Shown here piece after piece: positions 16,841 through 25,814 of a stretch of 64,000 nucleotides of DNA. Origin of the DNA: Sphingobacterium sp. FBM7-1 (GTDB lineage Bacteria > Bacteroidota > Bacteroidia > Sphingobacteriales > Sphingobacteriaceae); the NCBI RefSeq assembly GCF_020687765.1, contig NZ_JAJEWJ010000008.1, positions 124,001-188,000 on the forward strand, written 5' to 3'. Made by a program: the position numbers and the translations under genes. The notes beneath the pieces were generated by a model. That model was not told where the DNA came from. It worked only from the letters and a program-made list of their open reading frames with translations, and ran no database searches. Each line of letters opens with the position of its first letter. Position 1 is the first letter of the stretch.

Positions 16841-17551
16841 ATGAAGACGATCGTTCGGCCCCATCCCCTAAAAGATATTATTCTGGAATTTGACGATTCC
16901 AAGGAGCAGCCCGACTATGAAAAAGAAGCTTTAGCACGTTACTACGAAGCGCATGATGTGGTTTGGGATTTAAAGCAGCGCCTGGAATATTTGGCGAAAG
17001 GCCTTGTGACCGTGCAGCAACAAACGCTCGAAAGCACGCGGGAAGCTCTTCGCCTCGATCAAAGTCTGGCGTCTGTGGAAGACAGCTTGGGTTTGTCTGA
17101 CGACAAGAAGCCGTTGGAAAAGGACACTGAATTTACCGGGGAGGTGAGCGGTGTATTTGCGGACCTGGAAAAGCACAATCTCGTGGTGCAGGCTTTGTAT
17201 GCGCAAATAGATGAAATGACGCAGCGGTATAATGATGAAATAGACCGGATTGATCCCACCGATGAACACCTGGAGCATTGGCCGGTGCATGGTCGGTATT
17301 TTGGTATATTCGACGAGGTGTACCCGCGCTACGAGGAACTCTCGATCAATATCGTTTCTTTGGACGATGATGAGCAGGAGTTTTTGGAACTTTATGGGGA
17401 GCTGTATGAGATGTACCGCCGCAATTTAGATTTTGCTGAAGAGGTTTTCGCCTCCTACCAAGGGCTGGTTGAACTGGTCGAGCCGATCTATAAACGCGCG
17501 GCGATTGCGCTGTCTGCCGTACCCAAAAAAACGGGAGGCCTTGGCAGTTAG
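16841..17551 (+). CDS. Hypothetical acidic helical protein
   Basis: A 236-aa soluble protein with no signal peptide and no family I recognise. It is strongly acidic and predicted mostly helical, with coiled-coil-like stretches (ARYYEAHDVVWDLKQRLEYL; VQALYAQIDEMTQRYNDEID) and a Glu/Tyr-rich segment EFLELYGELYEMYRR near residue 180. The tail PKKTGGLGS is Gly-rich. It lies after a terminator and before two tRNA genes, so the neighbours give no clue. Confidence 0.65.
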   Translation: MKTIVRPHPLKDIILEFDDSKEQPDYEKEALARYYEAHDVVWDLKQRLEYLAKGLVTVQQQTLESTREALRLDQSLASVEDSLGLSDDKKPLEKDTEFTGEVSGVFADLEKHNLVVQALYAQIDEMTQRYNDEIDRIDPTDEHLEHWPVHGRYFGIFDEVYPRYEELSINIVSLDDDEQEFLELYGELYEMYRRNLDFAEEVFASYQGLVELVEPIYKRAAIALSAVPKKTGGLGS

Positions 17552-17591
17552 TACATTGCTTTTTCGTGGCTAAAAAATTGAAAAAATAATT

Positions 17592-17620
17592 TTGCAAATC
17601 AGATTTAACCACTATATTTG
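17592..17620 (+). promoter_or_regulatory. Promoter of the tandem tRNA-Val genes
   Basis: TTG (17592-17594), 18 nt, then TATATTTG (17613-17620), a perfect Bacteroidota promoter 23 nt before the first tRNA. Confidence 0.7.
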
Positions 17621-17643
17621 CACACGCAATAAGCGAAAGGAAA

Positions 17644-17718
17644 GGAGAATTAGCTCAGCTGGTTCAGAGCACCTGCCTTACAAGCAGGGGGTCACTGGTT
17701 CGAACCCAGTATTCTCCA
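17644..17718 (+). tRNA. tRNA-Val(UAC), first of a tandem pair
   Basis: A 75-nt cloverleaf with acceptor GGAGAAT/ATTCTCC, anticodon stem CCTGC/GCAGG and loop CTTACAA, giving anticodon TAC with the normal T33. CCA is not encoded. Confidence 0.97.
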
Positions 17719-17733
17719 CTTAAAAAGAACCTC

Positions 17734-17808
17734 GGGAGATTAGCTCAGCTGGTTCAGAGCACCTGCCTTACAAGCAGGGGGTCACTGGTTCGAACCCAGT
17801 ATCTCCCA
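17734..17808 (+). tRNA. tRNA-Val(UAC), second of a tandem pair
   Basis: A 75-nt cloverleaf identical to the previous gene through the D, anticodon and T arms; only the acceptor stem differs (GGGAGAT/ATCTCCC). It starts 15 nt after the first copy. Confidence 0.97.
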
Positions 17809-17815
17809 CAATACG

Positions 17816-17849
17816 AAAAGCTGCTTTTATCGAAAGCGGCTTTTTTTTA
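17816..17849 (+). terminator. Intrinsic terminator after the tRNA-Val pair
   Basis: An 11-base stem (AAAGCTGCTTT with AAAGCGGCTTT, one G-U pair) with a TATCG loop, followed by eight T in total. Confidence 0.85.
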
Positions 17850-17901
17850 TGCCTGCGGAAATAAGCGCAACTTCATTAAATTTTTCATATTTTATCCTCA
17901 A

Positions 17902-19023
17902 CTACAACCTATTTCCAAAAAGCTCTGTACGCAAATCCTGATAGCTGTGTAAGGTGGCTTCCGCATTGTTGAAATCACGCTCCGCCATATATAATTGCCC
18001 CAGCTTATCAGCAATGGCGAGTTGGAGTAACTTGTTGTCTTCCGACTTCGCGAGCTCGTTTGCCTGTAGAAACTCTTTTTTGGCGACCGTATAGTTTTTC
18101 TGAACCAACTTCGAGGAGGCTAGCATGTACTCGATTTCCGCAAGCTCCCGGCTAAAGTTTTTGCTCCTGGCTAGATCACGCGCTTGGATCAGAAACCATT
18201 GCGCTTCGGTATGTTTATTTTGTAATTGATAAATCCGAGCTAGTGTTTGCCAGGCCACGATTTTGTGTTCGTAAGCTTTCGCGCGGTTCAGTAACGGAAC
18301 GGCTTTGCGGATGATGTTGTTCTCTGCGGAACGGAAATCTTGATCGTGTGCTTGTATGAGCGCTATTCGCAGCAGGGAATTCGCCTGGTCGATAATGCTT
18401 TTCTGCTGGACAGCGGTATTGTAATAGGCTTCTTGAAAATAGCCCGCCTGTTGAATGTTCCGGTCGTACAAATAGATGTTGGCTAAATTATATTGAATGA
18501 TCGCCACATCGGAGGTGTTAGGTGTTTTCTGGGCGTGCTGTAGCGCACTTTGCAATAAGTCTAAAGTTTGTGCGATCGTCCCTTCTTTTAAGGATAAGGA
18601 GGCGTAGGTATGCAGCAGCCCATAGGCCGTGTGGTAACTGCCCCGCGCTACTTCCCGTTCAATGAGCTCGTTCCAAGCGAGCGCGGAAGTCGGCATCGGG
18701 GAGAGTAGGTACTGCATATTGCGTTCAGCACGCGTTGTTTTAAAGCTTGCAATAAGTTCTTGTAAATCGAGTGCTTTGTCGATGCTGTCCTGAAAAAATA
18801 TTTTCTCTTTATAGGAATCTGTCAATAATTCTTCGCGGGTTCGCGGCGCTGGAAGCACGTATACGTGGGGGCCTATCCCATGGAAAGTTGTGTCGTACTT
18901 GTTAATATATCCTGCCGGATCCAAGACGATATCGGTTTCCTGGGCATGAAGACAGGTTGCGCTCAGTCCGAAAGTGAAAAGCCCTGCTGTCATATAGAAA
19001 ATGCTCTTTTTACTGAGTTGCAT
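17902..19023 (-). CDS. Secreted tetratricopeptide-repeat protein
   Basis: A 373-aa exported protein: signal peptide MQLSKKSIFYMTAGLFTFG with cleavage near LHAQ, then a helical array with TPR-like pairs. Examples are IIQYNLANIYLYDRNIQQAG, AWQTLARIYQLQNKHTEAQW, AEIEYMLASSKLVQKNY and AIADKLGQLYMAERDFNNAE (each cited as a fragment). No enzymatic domain is seen; a scaffold role is the family norm. The ATG at 19023 is preferred to a TTG at 19047 because that TTG is inside the -7 promoter box. Confidence 0.8.
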   Translation of the reverse strand: MQLSKKSIFYMTAGLFTFGLSATCLHAQETDIVLDPAGYINKYDTTFHGIGPHVYVLPAPRTREELLTDSYKEKIFFQDSIDKALDLQELIASFKTTRAERNMQYLLSPMPTSALAWNELIEREVARGSYHTAYGLLHTYASLSLKEGTIAQTLDLLQSALQHAQKTPNTSDVAIIQYNLANIYLYDRNIQQAGYFQEAYYNTAVQQKSIIDQANSLLRIALIQAHDQDFRSAENNIIRKAVPLLNRAKAYEHKIVAWQTLARIYQLQNKHTEAQWFLIQARDLARSKNFSRELAEIEYMLASSKLVQKNYTVAKKEFLQANELAKSEDNKLLQLAIADKLGQLYMAERDFNNAEATLHSYQDLRTELFGNRL

Positions 19024-19044
19024 ACCGTATTCTTTTCGTGATGA

Positions 19045-19075
19045 CAAAGTTAGGGTCTAATTGGGAGAATCACAA
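19045..19075 (-). promoter_or_regulatory. Promoter of the TPR protein gene
   Basis: On the reverse strand TTG (19073-19075), 20 nt, then TAACTTTG (19045-19052); ideal Bacteroidota spacing, 21 nt before the ATG. Confidence 0.7.
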
Positions 19076-19315
19076 ATAGTGACTTTGGCGGTTTAGGCTA
19101 CGGCGCGATTCAAACTTTTTTTGCCAAAAAAAGAAGTAACAACATTATTATACAATATCCGGCCGTTTGTTCAGTTATTAGACAGGTGTATGTTGCACCT
19201 ATGTAAATGTTGTTGTTAATTTGAAGGAGCGCATCATTTTGTGCTTTGTTTTCAGTATTTTTATGGCAAACAAAATCTTATTGCAGGTTTTGGATACTGA
19301 AAAGGAATATAACGA

Positions 19316-21475
19316 ATGTATTTAAAAAAAGTAGCTTATATGTTTAAGAATATTGTATTTGGTCTCGCTTTAATTTCTGTTATAGCTTGTGGATCAAAGC
19401 CTAGGGTGAGTTTGGACGAAGAGGCATTACAGTTAAAGCCGTCGGCACAGCATGAGGTTATTGCCGCTGAAGTGGCTAACTTGCTGGAAAACTATAGCTA
19501 TAAAAAGGTACCGATGACGGATTCGTTGTCGCGGATTGTTTTTGCGAACCTATTGAAGTCGATGGATCAAGGGCGCAATTATCTCTTGCAGGCGGATGTG
19601 GATGATTTCAAACAGTTCGAAAGTACCATCAGTCAAGACTTTAGAAAGGGTGACTTATCGGCGCCGTTCTATATTTTCAACAGCTATTCACAGCGTTATT
19701 TGGAGGCGATGGAATACGCCCTGACCCAGGTGGAAGCGCCACACGATTTTGATCTGGATGAAAACTACGTGGCTTATCGGGAGAAACTTCCTTATTTCCA
19801 GAACGAAACGGAATGGAAAGATCAATGGCGTAAGCGGGTGAAGTATGATTTATTGAACTTACGGCTTACCAGTACAGATAAAGATTCGGTGGATGTAGAA
19901 AAACACAAAGAAACCTTACGCAAGCGGTACAAAAACTTGATCAGTCAGGCAAAACAAACGAATTCAAATGATGCATTCCAGCTTGTTATGACGGCGTTGA
20001 CCGATGCGGTGGATCCGCACACCACGTACTATAATCCGTCGTTTGCACAAGCGTTTAACGAAAGCATGTCCAATACTTTTGAGGGGATCGGTGCGCGGCT
20101 ATCCATGGAGAACGAAATGGTGACCATCAAAGAAATTATTGCGGGTGGACCCGCCTTTAAAGATAAGAGCTTAGAAGTAGATGATCGCATTATTGGCGTG
20201 GCGCAGGGTGATAGTGAGTTTGAGGATATCATCGGGTGGCGTTTGGATGCAGCGGTAGCCAAAATTAAAGGTCCTAAAAATACGGTCGTGCGCTTAAAAG
20301 TTATTCCTGCGGGGCAGGAGCTTACCGCACAGCCTAAAGTGGTGGCATTAAAAAGAGATAAGATTGTTATTGAAGAAGAATCTGCTCAGAAAGAAATTAA
20401 GCAAATCAAGGGTGACGATGGTAAAACCTACAAAGTGGGGCTTATCAAATTACCGAAATTCTATATTGAGTTTGAAGCGTATCGTCGGGGTGATCCGAAT
20501 TATAAAAGCACGACGAGGGATGTTAGGCTGATTTTAGATACCCTCCGCCAAGAAAATGTAGATGCGGTGGTATTGGATCTGCGAAACAATGGAGGGGGCT
20601 CTTTACAAGAAGCGATTGAATTGACCGGATTGTTTATTGACAAAGGACCGGTGGTGCAAGTGCGCGATGTACGTAATCGGGTCGATGTAGAAAGTGATAA
20701 AGATGCTGGTGTAGCTTGGGAGGGCCCGTTTGGCGTGATGATCAATCGTTTTTCAGCCTCAGCATCGGAGATTTTCGCTGGTGCGATTCAAGATTACGGC
20801 AGGGGAGTGGTATTGGGAACGCAGTCGTATGGGAAAGGTACGGTGCAATCCGCGATCGATATGTCCCGTTTTATCAGTGCAACCAATAAATTATTGCTAA
20901 AAGCTAAGGGATTGGACAAGGATCCAGATACGCCGACTGGTGCTCCGGAGTTTGGCCAGATTAACATTACGATGGGTAAGTTTTACCGGGTTACTGGCAG
21001 CAGTACGCAACATAAAGGGGTGCTGCCTGATATTACTTTCCCGACGCAATATACCGCAGAGAAATTTGGTGAAAGTTCGGAACCTTCCGCTTTGCCCTGG
21101 GATCAAATTAAGTCATCCAATTTTTCGGCGGTGGCCGATCTGACCGCATTAAAGGACGAGCTAAGGGAAATGCATACATCGCGGATGGAAAAATCTCCGG
21201 AGTACGCCTATCTGTTAGAAGATATTGAAGAATTCAAGAAATTGGACTCTATCCAAGAAATAAGCTTAAACCAAGACAAGCTAAAACTAGAGCGCGAGAA
21301 GTCTAAAGCTAAAAATAGAGCACGTATCAACAAAGGGTTGGAACTGCGCGGATTGCCTTTATGGAAGGAAGGCCAGCCGCAGCCGAAAACGGATTTCGAT
21401 TTCGTTTTGGACGAGAGTCTATCGGTGATCGCAGATTATATTAGACTTGAACAGCGTAAATTGGCTAAGAAATAA
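19316..21475 (+). CDS. prc: Carboxy-terminal processing (tail-specific) protease, Prc type
   Basis: Periplasmic S41 serine protease of 719 aa, probably a lipoprotein (signal ending in VIAC, Cys near residue 25). An N-terminal Tsp-like helical domain (about 30-240) is followed by a PDZ domain (about 255-335) and the catalytic domain. There, Ser in FSASASEIFAGA (near 484) and Lys in SYGKGTVQ (near 506) are about 23-25 residues apart, as in E. coli Prc. The C-terminal helical tail matches DUF3340. The start has a Shine-Dalgarno-like AAGGA about 10 nt upstream; an in-frame ATG eight codons later is possible. It converges on rnhB with 7 bp between stops. Confidence 0.95.
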   Translation: MYLKKVAYMFKNIVFGLALISVIACGSKPRVSLDEEALQLKPSAQHEVIAAEVANLLENYSYKKVPMTDSLSRIVFANLLKSMDQGRNYLLQADVDDFKQFESTISQDFRKGDLSAPFYIFNSYSQRYLEAMEYALTQVEAPHDFDLDENYVAYREKLPYFQNETEWKDQWRKRVKYDLLNLRLTSTDKDSVDVEKHKETLRKRYKNLISQAKQTNSNDAFQLVMTALTDAVDPHTTYYNPSFAQAFNESMSNTFEGIGARLSMENEMVTIKEIIAGGPAFKDKSLEVDDRIIGVAQGDSEFEDIIGWRLDAAVAKIKGPKNTVVRLKVIPAGQELTAQPKVVALKRDKIVIEEESAQKEIKQIKGDDGKTYKVGLIKLPKFYIEFEAYRRGDPNYKSTTRDVRLILDTLRQENVDAVVLDLRNNGGGSLQEAIELTGLFIDKGPVVQVRDVRNRVDVESDKDAGVAWEGPFGVMINRFSASASEIFAGAIQDYGRGVVLGTQSYGKGTVQSAIDMSRFISATNKLLLKAKGLDKDPDTPTGAPEFGQINITMGKFYRVTGSSTQHKGVLPDITFPTQYTAEKFGESSEPSALPWDQIKSSNFSAVADLTALKDELREMHTSRMEKSPEYAYLLEDIEEFKKLDSIQEISLNQDKLKLEREKSKAKNRARINKGLELRGLPLWKEGQPQPKTDFDFVLDESLSVIADYIRLEQRKLAKK

Positions 21476-21482
21476 AACCCTT

Positions 21483-22079
21483 TTAAAGTAACTTCGGCAG
21501 CGGGTCCGTTACCCGGAACGATTTTCTATGATGCGGACTAATACCATATTCTAGGATAGCGTTCCGGTGCTTAATGGTTGGGTAACCCTTGTTGGATAAC
21601 CAATCGTAATGCGGGAATTTACAGGCTAGCTGTTGCATGTATTCATCCCGATAGGTCTTTGCCAAAATGGATGCGGCCGCAATGGATAAATATTTGCCAT
21701 CCCCTTTTACAATGCATTGATGAGGGGTGTTCTGATAAGCCTTAAACCGGTTACCATCTACGATGATATATGCCGCTTTTGTTTTAAGTTGATCTAAGGC
21801 TCGATGCATCGCTAAATAGGAGGCATTTAAAATATTGATGCGGTCGATTTCTTCTGCAGAGACGCTGGCTACGGCGAAATCTAATGCTTCATTTTCGATC
21901 ACAGGACGTAAAGCCATTCTTTTCTTTTCGGAAAGCTGTTTAGAGTCGTTGAGCAGTGTGTTGCAGTAATCGGGTGGAAAAATAACCGCTGCAGCAAAAA
22001 CAGGTCCGGCTAAGCACCCTCTTCCCGCCTCATCACAGCCTGCCTCTATCAAATCTTGTTGAAAAGTGGATAATAACAT
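21483..22079 (-). CDS. rnhB: Ribonuclease HII
   Basis: Cytoplasmic endonuclease that nicks RNA embedded in DNA, including single misincorporated ribonucleotides. With the ATG at 22079 the protein has 198 aa. [13 protein letters not shown] (residues 15-27) carries the Asp16/Glu17 metal ligands, a third acidic ligand lies in IIVDGN, and [17 protein letters not shown] follows. An in-frame ATG 13 codons upstream (22118) would add a non-conserved leader. Neighbouring prc converges from the other side. Confidence 0.94.
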   Translation of the reverse strand: MLLSTFQQDLIEAGCDEAGRGCLAGPVFAAAVIFPPDYCNTLLNDSKQLSEKKRMALRPVIENEALDFAVASVSAEEIDRINILNASYLAMHRALDQLKTKAAYIIVDGNRFKAYQNTPHQCIVKGDGKYLSIAAASILAKTYRDEYMQQLACKFPHYDWLSNKGYPTIKHRNAILEYGISPHHRKSFRVTDPLPKLL

Positions 22080-22214
22080 CCTGCTAAAATACAAACATTT
22101 CGGGACGGTATGTAACATGTATGTGATATTCGATAAAAATGCATTTCTTCTTTTTTACTTTCCGCTGATGTCTGAGTCTATAAAAATGCATTCACATAGC
22201 AAGCATAACTAACA

Positions 22215-22937
22215 ATGAAAAGAATTTTTCTTGGTTTATTATTGGTTTGGGCTTTAAGCCCTTCTTTTGCACAGAAAAAGCAAAAGGTAGTGATTCCGTT
22301 TTTATCGGATATAACAATCGATGCCGATTTAGGAGAATGGGATGTTATGCACAACGTGGCCCAAGAAAGCAATTGGTTTTATCAGTTGGCGCAGGATGCC
22401 GATCACCTGTACATCGCGGTTCGGGTGGATGACCCCTTGGTGCAACATATGGCTGCTAGAAACGGTGTGTTGTTGACTATACAGTCTAATCAAAGAAACC
22501 GAGATGATATTCAATTTCTATTTCCTTATCCCGATAATGAGGTGAAGCGTGCGATGAGGAGCGAGGAGCATGCCGCTGACCTGGATGTTAAAACGGCATT
22601 CATTAGCCGATCGAGGGGGTACTTGGTGTACGGATTCCCGACGGTGCCTAACGGTCTATTGGCCTTAGAAAATGGATACGGTATACAGGCGATAGCCCGT
22701 ATGGACAGTGAAAAATTATTTTATGAAGCGGTCGTGCCCAAATCGTTATTGGATTATATAGCGCCGGTAGCGACACTGAAGCTAGGCGTATATGATGGGT
22801 TCACGCCTTTAATTTCCACGAAGAAAGTGGTCTCGGGCGGGTCGCGCGGTAGGTATGGATCCGATCGTGGGCGTCAGGCTTCGCGATCCAAAGATAAACG
22901 AACACTAACGGTACTTTTAGAAACAACATTAGATTAG
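22215..22937 (+). CDS. Secreted protein with a CBM9/DOMON-like domain
   Basis: A 240-aa exported protein. The signal peptide MKRIFLGLLLVWALSPSFA precedes a beta-sandwich pattern typical of family 9-like carbohydrate-binding domains: ITIDADLGEWD, then DADHLYIAVRVDDPLVQ and later FYEAVVPKSLLDY. The tail is rich in Ser, Arg and Gly. No catalytic residues are evident. It ends 13 bp before a TonB-dependent barrel gene and is presumably cotranscribed, so it may be a periplasmic or surface partner of that receptor. Ligand unknown. Confidence 0.72.
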   Translation: MKRIFLGLLLVWALSPSFAQKKQKVVIPFLSDITIDADLGEWDVMHNVAQESNWFYQLAQDADHLYIAVRVDDPLVQHMAARNGVLLTIQSNQRNRDDIQFLFPYPDNEVKRAMRSEEHAADLDVKTAFISRSRGYLVYGFPTVPNGLLALENGYGIQAIARMDSEKLFYEAVVPKSLLDYIAPVATLKLGVYDGFTPLISTKKVVSGGSRGRYGSDRGRQASRSKDKRTLTVLLETTLD

Positions 22938-22950
22938 TATACATAAAAAA

Positions 22951-25770
22951 ATGAGAGCTTTTTCGACAATAATTTGTGGTCTGGCGGTCTGGTTATCCGC
23001 GCTCCATGCTGTGGCACAAACAGGTAAAACGGTGCAGGGGATGTTACGGGACGATGAATCCCGGGTAGTGGCCGGAGCTTCTGTGCAGTTGGAGGGGAAT
23101 AAAGATACGTTAGGAACGAGTGCTTCGCCGGCGGGGATATTTATATTTAACAACGTCAAATCGGAAACCTTTACCATCAAAGTAAGCAGCTTAGGCTTTG
23201 AGCCTTTTGCGCGGGAATTCAGTTTTTCACCGGGGCAGGATAAAATGACGATCCCGTCGTTTCAATTGCAAGGAATAGCGAATATGTTGGAGGAAGTCGT
23301 TATTGATGGGGTGATCACCGTACAAGTAAAAGGTGATACGGTTGAATATTCCACCAAGGATCTGAAACTCCGGGAAGGTGCGCTAGCAGAAGATGCTTTG
23401 AAAAGACTACAAGGGGTAGAAGTCGATAAGGACGGGAATGTAACTGCTCAAGGCGAACAGGTCACCCGTGTTCGTATTAATGGAAAAGATTTTTTTGGGG
23501 GTGATGTGAAAACGGCTACGCAAAATCTCCCCGCCAACATCATCGAGAAAATGCAAGTGATCGATGATTATGGAGACATGGCGAACCTCACGGGAAATCG
23601 AACCGGAGATTCGGAGAAAGTTTTAAATATTCAAATAGACCCCGAATATAATAAAGGACAAACGGCTACGCTGCGCGTCGGCTACGGAACGGAAGAGCGA
23701 TTTCAAACCACGGGTATGTGGATGGGGTTGACGGATAAGACACAAGTTTCTGTATTGGGAAACTTAAATAATATGAATGCCAGTTTATTTGATTTTAACA
23801 CCATGGGGGGCGGCGCGCGTCGGCGCAGTGGCGGTGGTGGTGGTCGTGGCGGCGGCATGGGTGGTGGCGGCGATGGGATCACCCAGGTGGGATCCATTGG
23901 TTTGAATGTCCGGCATGATTTCAGTGATCGATTCAAAGTATATGGTTCGTATTCCTTTGGCCGTGATGACAACAGTACGCAAACGCAATCATTCACCGAA
24001 TACATTGGACAGAATATGGGCGTGGATAGCGATCAAGATAACAATAGGATCCGTACGAATCATCGTATGGAAGCTAATGTGGAGTGGAACATCTCCGAAA
24101 GAGATTACTTGAAATTAACGCCGCAGTTGGGATTCAATAAGAACAATGCGGATAATCTGGATAATTCCATGTTTTATTTAAATAATGTGCTAGATTATAC
24201 GCAAGCGCAGACCCAATTGAACGGTAGTAATGCGCCACGTTACGGCATAAGCGGATTGTATAATAGACGCTTGAACGATAAGGGTAGGAACTTTTTCGTC
24301 AATTTTAATTACGACAATGCCGTTTCGGAAAACGATTATAACCAGATTTTGGATCGATTGATTTATGATCCGAATAATCAGGATCAAACGATTGGTGAAA
24401 TCTATGAACAGACGATACGGGAAGCACAGAACAAAAGCTGGAATGCGGGAACATCGGTTTCTTATACGGAACCTCTTGGCGAAAATAGCCGGGTGGAGTT
24501 GACCTACGATTTCAATGTGAATAAATATGATAACTTTGATCGACAAAGTGGATTCGATCGAAATGGCAACCCGATTGATAATACCTTAGACAATGCGGCG
24601 GTATTGAACTATGCGTATGATTACGATTATGCCTTTAATTCGCATCGCGTGGGGGCAAATTATTCTTATGACAAGGATAAAATTAAGTATAGTATAGGCG
24701 CGGCAGTTCAACCTACGGTGTTGAGTGGGAATGCCTACAGTTCGTCAGAATCTGCGGTTATCGATCGGAAAAATTTTAATATCATTCCGATCGCTCGGTT
24801 TGAATATAGATTTTCAAGGCAATCGAATATTACCTTCAATTATTCGGCACGTGCTTCGGAGCCGGGTGTGTCGCAAATACTACCCTTTGAAGTCAGTACA
24901 AACCGTACGAGTACGACGATCGGGAATCCTAATCTAGATCCGGAATTCCAACACAGTGGCCGTATCCGTTTCCGCAGTGGTGATTTCCAAAAAGGGAAAA
25001 CGTTCTTTGCGACGGTCAGTGCTAATTTAACGACGGACAAAATCGTGTCTTTTAATAAGCGGTATCCCGTTGAGGGAGATGGTATTTATCAGGAGGTCCG
25101 GTATTTAAATGAATCCGAGCCTGTTTACTCAGTGAATTCATTTTACCACCTAGGGCGATCCCTAAAAGACAAGACCTATAACATTATGTATATGGGTAGT
25201 GTCAACTATAATAAGAATGTGGCGTACATTGCGGAGGATCCGGAAGCGATAGCCGGGGATAAAAACATCACGAATAACACGGTCTTGATGCAAGGTTTGT
25301 TTTTTCGCTATACCCCGTCGGAAAAGTTAGAAATTAGCCCCGGTGCACGGTATTCCTATAACATCACGAAATCATCGCTGCCTCAGTATTCGCAAGGGAA
25401 TGTTTCATCTTTTTCGCCAACGTTGATCGGTTCGGTAAATATCACACCGACAACCATTTTTGGAGCTGATGTGTCCAAGACGTTTAATAAAGGGTACCGC
25501 GCGACCGAAAACCCGTTCATCATTAATACGTATATTGAGCAACGCATGTTGAAAGGACAACGGGGTACGATACGTTTACAGGCGTTTGATTTATTAGATC
25601 AGCAGATTAATATCAATAGAACGGTGGGCGATATATTGACGGACTCGCGTACGAATCGCTTAGGACGGTATTTTATGTTGACGTTTACCTTTAGATTTCA
25701 GAAGTTTTCGGGAATGAACCCTTTCCAAGAAGATAGCGGGCCGGGGGGCATGCGTCGGCCACGGATGTAA
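22951..25770 (+). CDS. TonB-dependent outer-membrane beta-barrel protein with carboxypeptidase-regulatory-like N-terminus
   Basis: A 939-aa outer-membrane receptor. After a signal peptide ending AVAQ comes a CarboxypepD_reg-like domain (residues 28-105). A plug-like region follows (VEVDKDGNVTAQGEQVTRV, VRINGKDFFGG), then a large barrel of the OMP_b-brl_3 type. Residues about 288-312 are an unusual Gly/Arg stretch (GGGARRRSGGGGGRGGGMGG). The protein ends in Pro/Gly/Arg (PGGMRRPRM) instead of the usual C-terminal aromatic, although FTFRFQKF lies 20 residues earlier. Not a SusC-type partner; no SusD is adjacent. Substrate unknown. Confidence 0.85.
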   Translation: MRAFSTIICGLAVWLSALHAVAQTGKTVQGMLRDDESRVVAGASVQLEGNKDTLGTSASPAGIFIFNNVKSETFTIKVSSLGFEPFAREFSFSPGQDKMTIPSFQLQGIANMLEEVVIDGVITVQVKGDTVEYSTKDLKLREGALAEDALKRLQGVEVDKDGNVTAQGEQVTRVRINGKDFFGGDVKTATQNLPANIIEKMQVIDDYGDMANLTGNRTGDSEKVLNIQIDPEYNKGQTATLRVGYGTEERFQTTGMWMGLTDKTQVSVLGNLNNMNASLFDFNTMGGGARRRSGGGGGRGGGMGGGGDGITQVGSIGLNVRHDFSDRFKVYGSYSFGRDDNSTQTQSFTEYIGQNMGVDSDQDNNRIRTNHRMEANVEWNISERDYLKLTPQLGFNKNNADNLDNSMFYLNNVLDYTQAQTQLNGSNAPRYGISGLYNRRLNDKGRNFFVNFNYDNAVSENDYNQILDRLIYDPNNQDQTIGEIYEQTIREAQNKSWNAGTSVSYTEPLGENSRVELTYDFNVNKYDNFDRQSGFDRNGNPIDNTLDNAAVLNYAYDYDYAFNSHRVGANYSYDKDKIKYSIGAAVQPTVLSGNAYSSSESAVIDRKNFNIIPIARFEYRFSRQSNITFNYSARASEPGVSQILPFEVSTNRTSTTIGNPNLDPEFQHSGRIRFRSGDFQKGKTFFATVSANLTTDKIVSFNKRYPVEGDGIYQEVRYLNESEPVYSVNSFYHLGRSLKDKTYNIMYMGSVNYNKNVAYIAEDPEAIAGDKNITNNTVLMQGLFFRYTPSEKLEISPGARYSYNITKSSLPQYSQGNVSSFSPTLIGSVNITPTTIFGADVSKTFNKGYRATENPFIINTYIEQRMLKGQRGTIRLQAFDLLDQQININRTVGDILTDSRTNRLGRYFMLTFTFRFQKFSGMNPFQEDSGPGGMRRPRM

Positions 25771-25787
25771 ATGTCCTTTTTTATTGC

Positions 25788-25795
25788 TACTTTTG
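25788..25795 (+). promoter_or_regulatory. -7 promoter box of the M16 peptidase gene
   Basis: TACTTTTG, a perfect TAnnTTTG match, 19 nt before the ATG at 25815. Confidence 0.45.
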
Positions 25796-25814
25796 AGGTT
25801 TGACTTTGATACAT

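Noticed and set aside
23703..24005. Pro-rich reverse frame in the TonB receptor
   Set aside because: It is the complement of the Gly-rich coding stretch.
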